A model generated the notes under the pieces. That model was not told the origin of the DNA. It searched no databases and saw only the letters and a list, made by a program, of their open reading frames with translations. A program made the position numbers and the translations under genes. Positions 12,601 to 22,900 of a stretch of DNA of 64,000 nucleotides are shown in pieces. Origin of the DNA: Litoditis marina (Eukaryota; Nematoda; Chromadorea; Rhabditida; Rhabditidae); NCBI GenBank assembly GCA_964036275.1, contig OZ038440.1:5493690-5557689 (forward strand), written 5' to 3'. Each line of letters begins with the position of its first letter. The first letter of the stretch is position 1.

Positions 12601-14344
12601 TGTTCCACTGCACATCTGCAATGTGAACATGTTAAAGACAATTTAATACAACATAGAAAAGTGTGTGAATCCGGTGGAGAATCTGATTTTAACTCCAAGT
12701 TAAGGAATTGAGGTTGAGAACCGTTCAATTGTATACGACGACAACTTTAGTCGCTCTCACTGTTCATGGATTTGGATAACAATATTTGTACCGAAAAAAG
12801 CTGCTTAGAATCTGAATATGTTCAATTTCTTTATTTCTCACACTTTCGGAAGACGAGAGAGCGAGAGAGAAACAGAGAATTAGAGTGAAAAGGAGAGATT
12901 CCACTCACTGTCGACAGTCATTCCGAGTTCGATGCATTTGTTGTATCTGCATTGGCGACAGATATATCTCTCGTCCTTGGTTATCTCACAACTTCCATTC
13001 GCCCGACGGCAGGCGTATTTACGCTTCAGAACAACCGTGCGCCTAGAAATATGATTGGTCGCTGTGAGGAAAAGGAAGAGCTTTTATGTGAGTTGAATAA
13101 CATTTATGTGTATGACCACTGTAAACATAGTATAACTGTAGAGCCACACAACATCGAAAAAGTAGTTTCAAACTACAAGCAAAGTAACAGGAGACACTTT
13201 TCACTAAGGAGATGACCCCCGTAGTCGACTTTGAAGGGACCGTTCCTGTTTATTTTGGAGGTTCCAGCTGATTATTCGATATTTTTCACATTGAAAAACC
13301 AGACTCATTCATATAGGTCTCAACTTCCTGTCTTGCTCCGTGTTCTCAAAAATGTGGCGCGACCACGCGCACGTACACACACCGCCGAGTTCACTTACGT
13401 ACAAAATTTTCAAAATGTCCGAAAAAAAAACGAACCCATATTCAAAAATTGGCCAAAATTACCAATAGGAAATCTGTGAAAAAATATTGCTAAATATCAT
13501 GAAAACTACAAAGCAGTAATAGATTAGATTGCTGCATTACCGTAACCCAAATCTTGTTGGCTTCTGTTTTGCTCGGTGAAAATGTGGTGTTTTGCACTTT
13601 CTGTACGTAAGGTATGAACTTTCATTTCAAAACAGAATAAATAACTTTTTTCATTTTTCAAGATTTACCTACATAGCACATTATAGAGGTACGATCGCTT
13701 TAAAGGGGTGACCGCACCGGGGTAGTAGTTTGATCTCAACACCAGCTCATCAAGTGTCATTTACGGTTACAAGACAAAAAACTTAGTTTTCACGTTTTTA
13801 AAAAGTGTTACGAGCAGACCTACCGGAAAAAAGCAGCGCAGGCCCGACAGGACAGAACTCCGAAGTGCATTCCGTGCGCCTGCTGCATGCACACTTGACA
13901 GTCGCCGTGATGTGGAACTTTCAACGAGAGACGCTAGAAAGACGAAGTTATGTATTTATTTAATTGTTTATTTATTTGTTTATCTATATTTGCAGAATGT
14001 ACCACCATCTGAAGAGAGAAAGGCAAGATGCGAAAAATTAAAAGGACCGTAGTGGTTGCATTACCAATCCTTTAGTAGAACCAGCAAATTCAATTTTTAT
14101 CTTCCTTTTCGCTGTGTTTTATTTGCAAACCACTCTCAACATACCCATAAATGGTATATTTGGTCATTTCCACTGGAAATTTCGCAGCATGCCAGTGAAG
14201 CTTCTCGCAATCTTTATAAATTGTCTCACAGCCATCCTCATACTTTTATTATTTTTAGGGGCTTGATGTTGATGAGCATGAGAAACTCACACTTGCAGAT
14301 GGTGTACCCGATTTTCCCACTTCATCGCCTTTGGGTGGATCCAT
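6608..14344 (-). CDS. nuclear hormone receptor, nematode supplementary type
   Basis: A ligand-regulated transcription factor of 476 residues in 14 phase-consistent exons: 14291-14344, 13824-13933, 12909-13042, 12557-12615, 11808-11906, 11439-11543, 10695-10802, 10306-10410, 9538-9654, 8607-8702, 8320-8414, 7780-7898, 7095-7246 and 6608-6685. Zinc finger 1 runs from [11 protein letters not shown] to CRACAAFFR. Zinc finger 2 has CRRANGSC, then [14 protein letters not shown]. The hinge begins NVQWNRD. The ligand-binding domain shows FTSIPIEEK joined to [16 protein letters not shown], the helix 3-5 signature, and the protein ends [10 protein letters not shown] in the AF-2 position. The P-box (CRACAAFF) differs from canonical receptors, as is normal in the expanded worm family. 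The donor of exon 10695-10802 is the least certain boundary. I cannot assign a specific nhr number. Confidence 0.92.
8023..8139. mobile_element. TTAA-ended hairpin MITE, copy 2 (5' end shortened)
   Basis: It starts AGGACGATTATGTGG without the outer TTAAAGA and ends CCTTCTTTAA. It lies in a receptor intron and is more diverged than the copies at 2485 and 39297. Confidence 0.8.
9011..9456. mobile_element. TATAG-ended element with tRNA-like core, copy 1
   Basis: A 446-bp element in a receptor intron. It begins CTATAGTTCGTTTCACC and ends GAAACAAACTATAG, with inverted repeats of about 28 bp. A second copy, inverted, lies at 58445-58899. The core contains a pol III box-like stretch (CAGATGGCCGG, then GAGTTCAAT), more degenerate here than in copy 2. 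Confidence 0.75.
11030..11100. repeat. diverged copy of the 3' flank of the nested ORF
   Basis: The segment from TGACATTTACTGAGC to CAAGCTTTATTCAA recurs at 12070-12131, where it forms the 3' flank of the nested ORF. Only the flank is present here, not the ORF, so this is a partial duplication within the same gene. Confidence 0.65.
12128..12307 (-). CDS. small nested ORF of unknown function, possible retrocopy
   Basis: An intronless ORF of 59 codons inside the fourth intron of the nuclear receptor, on the same strand. It starts [14 protein letters not shown] and continues through [12 protein letters not shown] and [10 protein letters not shown], a balanced, protein-like composition with codon use (ACC, AAC, GAC, ATC) like the conserved exons nearby. 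After WSAER it runs through an 11-C tract to [11 protein letters not shown] and a stop. The stop overlaps AATAAA (TGAATAAAGC), a polyadenylation signal. An in-frame TAA sits three codons before the ATG. I do not recognise the family. Part of its 3' flank is repeated at 11030-11100. The poly-C tract may have altered the original carboxy terminus. It could be a gene, a fragment copied from a larger gene, or a decayed retrocopy. Confidence 0.5.
   Translation of the reverse strand: MAVYCDASAYGQKDTNNDRIPIEWTNTPDGAAKQFRREWLDTEWSAERAPPPSSRKNNP
13230..13702. mobile_element. TTAAAGGG-ended element, copy 1
   Basis: About 470 bp in a receptor intron. It begins TTGAAGGGACCGTTCCTG and ends ATCGCTTTAA. 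The core GCGCGACCACGCGCACGT is shared with copy 2 at 55162-55626. No coding capacity. Confidence 0.7.
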
Positions 14345-14985
14345 TACATCAACCCTGAACATGAAAACTCAATGACGAATTACCACACATTCATCATTAA
14401 TTTTGTTGCAGGTAACCATACCATAAGCTTGATGGAATGCAATTTTCGCTACGTGCAAGCAATATATAAAATAAACGTGTGAGCACGCTATTCACGCATG
14501 CACGTGAACAGGTTGCTTCGTTTTCACGTTACTCTCAAATGCCATGTACGTAAAACCGTCGTGAGAAAATTAACTAATACGAACCTCCTTGAAAGGACGT
14601 ATAGAAAATACGTGGTTACACGTGTGAACACCCCACTCATCATGATGGAAACACGTGTGAACACGTGTATTAACGCAATCACGTGAACGTGTCAACATGA
14701 TTGTTTGTCTTACATGTTTAAACGTTGCTCGCAATTTGAATGAACGTACATATTTCGTTAACATCTATCGTAATCTGAAGCTTCATATAACTGACCTTTC
14801 TTCTTGGAATGACGGATAGAAAATACCTGGTTGTGACTATTTTGTGATCGATTGGCGCACTGAGCAAACAATGTAAAACAGAGATAAGGAGCTCTCGAAA
14901 CAATTCCCACAAACTACAACTAGAGCTGCTATCAAGGTCAGGCTCGGGTTAAAGATGACTAATAATAGGCGCTCTGTATTATTTT

Positions 14986-15322
14986 TCGGGAAAATTGAAG
15001 TATCGCCCTCCCCCCCTCTGCAGTTGGGTCCCCCCCCGTAGCACTTCAACCCCCCACCCAAGCTAAAATCTGAAAATCTAGTCAAAATTCAACTTGGACA
15101 TCAATATTCACCTCCACCTGGGTCGACGGGGGGTAGAACTTGGGGTCAAACTTCAACGAGTGAGGGGCTGAACTTCAATACCGGAAATGTTTACTTTTTA
15201 CCCCCCCCCCACCCTCAAACTTTCGTCTTACGTTTGGGGTATTGGATTTTTACCCCCGGTGGAGGGGGCAAACTACAATTCCCAGAAAGTAGTACAAACG
15301 GTGGGAGGTAAAAAGTCAATGT
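14986..15322. mobile_element. poly-C/poly-G rich element, copy 1
   Basis: It begins GGGAAAATTGAAGT and ends AAAGTCAATGTTCCC, which are inverted relatives of each other. The interior alternates C or G runs of 5-10 with short A/T stretches such as GTAGCACTTCAAC. It matches 16356-16721 over most of its length. Confidence 0.7.
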
Positions 15323-16355
15323 TCCCTCTCTTCCGTTTCCACTTGCACTCCTACAAAGCGCTCAATAGTTATTTACATGCCGAATGGCCAACATACAGTT
15401 GAATGTAACAGTTCAAGTTCGTATTTGTCGCACGTAAACTAACCGCGAGGTTCTATTTATATATCATATCTAGCGATAGAATCTCTTGAGTAGTTAGTGG
15501 TATATGATAATCCTCATGAGGTAATCCCATGAGGCTTATCACGAATTTATAGATATGAGATGATGACTCAAATATGCCAGAGAAATACCAATGCAGTTTC
15601 AGACTTGGGTATTTCAGAGTGATATTCATAATTCAGAATAGAAAACCTGAACTGAATAAAACGTTGAGAAGACCAACTTCGTTGCTATGGCCGAGTTTTT
15701 GAAGCAGCATGTTTCGCTCAGTAATATTCACGCCTCTGCACTTTTTCGAATAGCTCATGAAAAACTGAGGACCTTTCTCGTTCTTTCAGCAGACACTTTG
15801 AAACTTTGCCTTTGACATCATTGAAGTAACCCTATCAGTCTTAGTTTTGTTTCGAGAACACGGCATGACGTGGAGATAATATAAAAATGAGGGTGAACAT
15901 GTTTTCTATTCCGATCTTGAGAAGGGTATGTTTGGTTTGATAGTCTCCTGATTTGGAAAAAAAAAGTTTTCATTCATTTTAATAAAAATAACGAAAAGAA
16001 CTGTCAAGATTTTCGTCAAAATCACTGGGAACATTCGAGATTTGGTATGAGTTTTTGCCAACTTTCATTTAACGCTCTGTTTCGAAATTCAAACAGGAAC
16101 TAAACAAAAATTGGACATAAATAGTTTTATTCACATCAGAATGTGTATTAAATAAATGACCATTCTTGGCAGCACCACAACGGCTAGAGTCAGTCCAATA
16201 GAGGTGCTTCCTGGAAAGCGGAACACTTGAATAATTTCAATACTGAAGAGACTGATGGCTCTTTCTGATATTTATTCGTGATCCACTCCTGTTGTACCTT
16301 GACTACAATAATGAAGTATAAGATTCAGGGGTTCATTGAGAGAAGCTTTAGTTGG

Positions 16356-16721
16356 GAGAATTGAAGTATTGCCCCCCACTTTAGTTGAGTCCCCCCCCGT
16401 AGCACTTCAACCCCCCACCCAAGCTAAAACCTGAAAATCTAGGAGAGGGGGGGGGTCAAAATTCAACTTCGACATTTACTATTTACCCCCCACTTGGGTC
16501 GGTGGGGGGGTAGAACTTCAATGGTGGGGGGTCAAACTTCAACGAGTGGGGGGGCTGAACTTCAATACCGGAAATGTTTACTTTTTACCCCCCACCCTCA
16601 AACTTTTGTATTGCAGGTGATAAATTGAATTATAACCCCCCGGTGGGGGGGGGGGTCAAACTACAATTCCCCAAACGCAATACAAATTCAGAAAGGTGGG
16701 GGGTAAAAAGTCAATGTTCCC
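16356..16721. mobile_element. poly-C/poly-G rich element, copy 2
   Basis: The longer relative of 14986-15322 in direct orientation, with the same start (GGGAGAATTGAAGT), the same internal order of motifs, longer G runs (up to 11), and the end AAAGTCAATGTTCCC. Confidence 0.7.
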
Positions 16722-16965
16722 CTTTAGTTTGCTGTCGCACTTGCGGCTCGAATTTTATGTTGTTTCTATACATCAGCCAGCGGTCAGATTCATACACTCG
16801 TATTGCTGTGAAAAACGCAAAAAAACGTACGCTGATCTTACATGTGGTTATGAATAAATCGTTTCTTAGTTCACAGAAAAACCTACAGTAAATTCAAAAA
16901 TCAGACAGGCGATGATTTTTCTATCAACGAACGTAATGCAGATTTCATTTAATACCTTTTAAATG

Positions 16966-19900
16966 TTAACTCACTGAATCCTGAGTAGTGTCACTGCTCA
17001 GACTGAACGCGTCACTATCTCTCTGAAAAGGAACAGTGGAATGTTTGAGAAAGGTTACATTTAATAACCTGCTGGTTTGAATAATATACACATCTCTTAC
17101 AATGATGTTAACTCACGGCAGAAAGTTGTGTCACATCACTTCTCGTATCTGCCAGAAAAGGTCCATCAAACTGAAGTAATAATGGAGGAGGTGATATACC
17201 CAAAGATATACATAAAATTTAAAACTCATATAGGAAATGCAAATCGGGCTGATTTTGTATGTTTTGAAGACGAGAGTTTCATCGCTGAACTATTTGGCAG
17301 ATATACAATGTTGATGCAGACTGGCGCTCGAGCCGAGCTGTATTTTCTATCAATAAAAGAGTGCTCGGCTTCTCAATATGAAACCAAATGAAAAAGAAGT
17401 AAAATCAAATTTATTCATAATTAAACATACCACATCTTCAAATTCTATCTCATCCCTAAACCGTTCATTGTCAATTTGGTCCAGCTCCCATCTGTGGTCT
17501 GCAAGAAGTCAATACATTGAAAGAAGAATTATAGTCCATTTCACCAATCAATGTAATCTTACAGTAATCCGTCAAGTGTTCAAGAGGGTGTTTTCTAATG
17601 AAAAAGTCATTACTTTGGTTTCAAATTTTCAGAGTTAGTAGTAGTAAACATGCAGAAGACACTATGAACATTTTGAGGGGTTCTGAATACGCTAATATAG
17701 TAAATTTTGACCTGGAAGTGTTAGCAGATTACTGTAGAGGGTTATAAGTGGGTGGAACAAACTATATCAGAGCTATCAGAAAATCTGAATCGATTACAAG
17801 ATCTAATTTCTTGAATTTTGAGCGCGAACAGCTCTATAGGTTTTGTCAAACCGTTGTGGACACCGTACCATCGAATTTCTAAGAGGCGGGGTTTGGCGAG
17901 CGGCCAACTCGCCTGCGTGTCTTTGATCTACACACTCTCTCGTCTGTTGGCAGATAATCAACGACTGCTCGCCCCGCATCGCTCAATCAATCGAGCCATC
18001 TGCTGTCTTTCTCGGGAGAATGGCAACTATACGTGAGTTGTCGATGGTTTGGCCAATACGGTCTCGTATTTTGCTTCTACCAAAAGTTACCTACTTGAGA
18101 TATTCCACCGTACGTTGGGAGGAATGATAGACATGATGTTTCGCCCAATTCTCACTTGCCAAACGGTTAATATGTGAATTTTTTTCGAAAGAATAAACTA
18201 ACGTTCTTCCACAAAACTGATCAGAGTTACGGAGTGGCAGCATATTCCACAGAAGATGAACATGAAGCAGATGACGAGGGCGGTGGCCTGGACGAAACGA
18301 AGAAGAACACTCGTGTGCAGCTCCCTGAAAGTGAAATATGGGTTACAAGTTACAAGGGAGGGCGCCGGCGGCTAAAGCCGCCTTCTCCTCCCTTGTTTGA
18401 GCCTAGGTTGGCGGGAGCTTCCTGGCTCTCTTTTTTCCGAACACAGATCGCGGAAGTTCTCAACATTGAGCGTCAACAACAACATTGAGAACAACAACAT
18501 TCAGACAAACAAACCAAATAGGAAGGTGAAATATGGGTTATTTTAGGCAAGGAAGGTCGAAGCTGTGTTGTTTGTAGTTTGGTCCAACACCATTTGGATC
18601 GGATTAAAAAACTTCTGCTGTGGGGACAGAAAAAAACAACACGTGGTTCTGTAATTTTCTGAAACTATTTGTGGGGGACTCTGATAGAATCCTGCCGATG
18701 CCCTGCCGGGTCGACCCGGCAGGGCATCGGCAACGAACCGGCTCGCCGCCGACAAAGGCTAAAATCCGATAAAATCACAATTAGAGGGGTCAAACTGGTT
18801 GATAAGGATATAAAATACGATTTTTATAAACTCATTAATTCCGAAAAGTTATACAATGATTGGGTTGATAGAAACTGACATTAGTTAACCAAAATTTCCG
18901 TTTAGAAAATCACTACAATACACATGCGATCATCTTATAATTGTTTTCGGAGTTTTACACCCTGAGCAAGACAATATACAACGACTTTTATTATTCAGTT
19001 CTAAAAGTTCTTGTTACAATAACAAATACAGTGTTTTCCCCGTTTATTGTTCGCTTTTTGTAATTTCAACCCGAGCAGTCGCTCACTGGCAACACCAACC
19101 GCGCCCCAGCTATACCGTACCGTACTGGGTGTTTGCAGACCTTTATTTGAGCTCATTTTCGAAATTCGCAACTTTCTTGTTTTCATTTTTATTGTTTCAA
19201 GTTGGTTTTATTTAATTATTTCTGTTATCATATTTTAGTTCAGCATAGGATGATTAAAATTTCGTATGATTCTGACCCCACCAACTACTGCCGAGCGCAA
19301 AAAATGGGTTCAAAGGCAACATTTTAGGCCAGATATGATTTTTTTTGTTACTTCTCCTTAGCGAAAGATGTTAGGCGTTGGCAAGTTCTATTTCACAGCT
19401 GTAAATGCCAGTAGTCTGTTTTTTATTAGCAGTAGAATGCCCGGTTTTCTCATAAGGCCTTTTTAAACTCGCGACATTTATTGGCTAATGGCTAATATTA
19501 GTTCTCTCTCTTTCGCTTTTTGCTTTTAGATTTTTGCTCCCACTGAATACAAGTCACTTAATCTATGTTCGTTGTCAGCTTAAGCACTGATTATTCGTCC
19601 GCGAATAAAGTGTTACCCATTTTTGTTGTGTTGTGATTATTCGGTTCTATTTCGAGCATTCATCATCCTTACTGCTGATTTCAGGCCACTCGGAAGTGAG
19701 TTCACCAGGAGTTTCGAATATAATCTGCAGTGGGACTTATTAAGGTTGGTTTTCATTACTATTACTTGTGAAAACTCGTGTCTCTCCAGTTCATTTGTCA
19801 ATGTCTCTCCAGTTCATTTGTCAACACGGATGAGCAGTAAACTTAAGGTTGCGAATCACTAATTGCTCTTTTCACACAATTTGACAGCTAATTTTCTGAT

Positions 19901-22900
19901 GTAAAAAAGCGTTTTGAGTTTGCATCAAACATTTGCCGTGTATTATGTTGTGTGCTGTGTATATGGTGCTTTGGTTCATGGCGCCTTTTGCAGATGTATT
20001 TGTTAACCACGGCATGTTGCCCAATAGGAATCCCGCCCGCTGGACCCGCATGCCGCGGAGCGGTCGCCGCTCGCGCCCAAAATAAACCGAGACTGACGTT
20101 TGGCTACACTTGATTTCCTTCAGAAACGTTCAAATATGAATAGTTTGTTTGAAACTTTGAAAACATGTATTCAAGCAAATAAACTATTTTAATACTCTCA
20201 GAATGAATAGATCACAGAAGTATAACAAAAATACACCAAAAAGGGCGCTGAACAGTAATGAAAACACTCTTTGAAGAAACAAGTTCGCAACATAGCGAAT
20301 AAACGACACATGAAAACAACCACAACACGCGAGGAAAACAAAAATATGTACATAATCGATATAGAAGACGCTCCGTGGACAGATGGACGGGCGAAAGGAA
20401 GCTCGCGAAGAGGTGATTATGGCTGACTCAGGTGATTTTTCAGATACGAAACTGTAAAAAATATAATAAATGTTGTGTAATGGTAATTAGAGAATCGATG
20501 GTCATGGTGTAAACATACCGTTACCTAATTCGACGTCCTGAACAATATTTAGTGAGAAATTACTAATATTTTCGCACAAAAAAGAGGTGTGTGCCCATAA
20601 ACTGTCATTTTCTGTTATTTAACTTGGCTTTTCACGTTGCGGGTGACTGCAAAAATAGGCAGCAACAGCACTGTACAATATTTCTTGCTGCAGAAAAAGA
20701 CTACTCTGCACGAAAACATACCTACTTTCAGATAGGAAGAACTACTATGCAGAACCCGTAGAATGTTGAGAAATCATCTATAGCTGGCGATAGCGAAACA
20801 ATGCGTTTTACGAAATCTGTAATTATATACGTTGAACACGATTTTAGCTTGAAATAGAAACAGTTTGTATGGTTTCGCCAACTAAACCATGTGTGCTACA
20901 GTCAGTGTTTTCTACACACCAGTAGAGTACGGCTATTCTACGAGAATAAACATGTTTCCTAAGCAGATATCCCCGATATTGGCAAAATAAGTCCTATTTG
21001 TTAATTTTGCTGGCTATTTCGAATGCGCAACTAGGGGTGGATATGCAGGCGCGGCCTGCACAATACTCAATATTTATCTAATTACTTGTAAAAATGGCCG
21101 AAAAACCACAACCCAAACAATAAAACCCATACATGAGGCTACTTTGTTTAAATAAGAGCAATTACTAATACTTTTCATACACCACGGAAAATAATTGCAC
21201 GTTTTGACTGTTCAAGTAACTAAGTAACCTCATGCGTGCGGTCCAGCGGAAACGTACCGTTTTGATTATCCTCCTTCCTTGCCATAAGGATGATGTCTGG
21301 TGCTGATGTCCTTGGGCTTCGCGAAAGGTTGGAGATGAAGATGACGAATTACCTTAAAGAAAGTAATGAGAAAATATCCCATAACAACAGCAAGTTCTAA
21401 TTGTGCAATATCACATTATGGAACTAAAGATAATGATCATAATCAGAAATCGAAATTGTTCAGTTTTTCATCGTTGCTACCGACTAGAAGAATGAATTTG
21501 AGCAAGTTGGTATATTAAAACAGTAAAAATCTAATTATGACCAGATTCGCTTTGGTTCATTCAATTGCTAATTGTGAATGTACATGTTTTTTTCAATCAA
21601 TTATGTTCATGTTTGCTCAATGGTAGTTCTTACTATAATAGAAAACATAATTTTTATATTCAATGTTATTAATTGACTAAAGAGAGCAATTGCTTAGCAT
21701 AGCTCGCTTTCTACATTGCTTGCTACAATAAACAATGGATCCGTCATTTCATTCAGAAGAAAAGTCATTCGTTTTATATTCCTAAAAAAAGCTTTAAGTG
21801 GACAGAAATGTAGCAGAGAACCATAACTACACTTCATTCATCGTAACTCGAAAAACCAATAAATTTAGTTATAAATTGAGAAATAGGAGAAACGTACAAT
21901 TTTCACAATCCGCGGTCCTTGTCGTGGCCTTGCTGTCTGATGTTCATCCGATTCGAGTATTCGGCTTCGCGGAACGTCGGGGCTAAGTATTACCTTAAAT
22001 ATATATATGAGAAAAATCCTTATTCCTTATAACAACGAGCATTGTGAGAGATCGCAGATCGTACATGGATATCATTTTATAAAACTGGTGAGAGCAATAC
22101 GCAATAAAATAAAAGACTGCTTATATTTCATTAGATTAGATTAATATAATTCAAACTTCAATTTCACTTATTATATTTTAAAATTCACACTGAGAACTAA
22201 TCCATGATGAATGAACTGAGGCAAGTTGAGACGTTTGGGAGTGGCAAAAAGCAATTATGACTAGAATCGCTCGATGCAAGTGCTTTGTGAGGAACAAAAT
22301 AGAAAAAATTGATTTATTCCACTGCTAAATGTGAATTTACGTCGTTTTAACACAGTTACGTACATCCAATGCTAGTAATTGACAAAATATAATATATTTT
22401 ATTGCTTGCATAATCCGTAACTGCATTCAAAAAGATATTTTGTTTTTAAGAGAAAAATAATACCCTAAACAAGCTTTAAATGAACAGAGATTGAGCATAG
22501 AACCATATCAACTTCACTCAGAAACTGATAAATTTACTTTTAAATAGAGAGATAATCGATTGACACAAAATATAATTAGAATGATAAATTTTTAAATTAA
22601 ATTAATTTTGAAGATTTTCCCCCAAGCACTAAATCGGCGCCAACACCAGAAACGATCCGACGGAAAACGCGCAAGCAAATAGGCGCCCCCCTGAATCAGG
22701 GACATTCAAATCGGTTCAAAATTTGTCGTGCGCACATAAGGCGCCCCATTCCGAAAATTTAACCGTCCTTTAACGCCGTGTAACGTCATGCGAAGGATCC
22801 GTTTACGCGAGATCTTCTAGAAAGCCCATTAGTAATTAGTTTAGTTATCTGGGACTTCTGTTATTTCAGGATCATCAAAGTTTTAGCAAAGTAATGGCAA

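Larger units (their letters stand above)
14345..16965. other. intergenic region between receptor 5' end and next gene's 3' end
   Basis: It holds an acceptor-like GTTCAG just upstream of the receptor ATG (10-nt leader), a CACGTG cluster at 14498-14690, and two poly-C/poly-G elements (14986-15322 and 16356-16721). I see no supported exon between 14360 and 16965. Confidence 0.6.

Noticed and set aside
14261..14373. Plus-strand open frame [15 protein letters not shown] after a TTTTTAG acceptor
   Set aside because: It is antisense to the first exon of the nuclear receptor, whose minus-strand reading has better splice signals and correct phase into the zinc-finger exon. No plus-strand gene is supported around it.
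18174..18488. 104-codon plus ORF with DEHEADDEGGG
   Set aside because: Antisense of the transmembrane exon of the membrane-protein gene. Only the minus reading fits phase with exons at 25680-25785 and 17431-17498.
21245..21990. Two possible minus-strand exons ending QGRRIIKT and QGPRIVKI
   Set aside because: The peptide ends look alike, but entry phases differ by one base, one unit has a stop in the shared frame, and neither fits the phase of the flanking exons.
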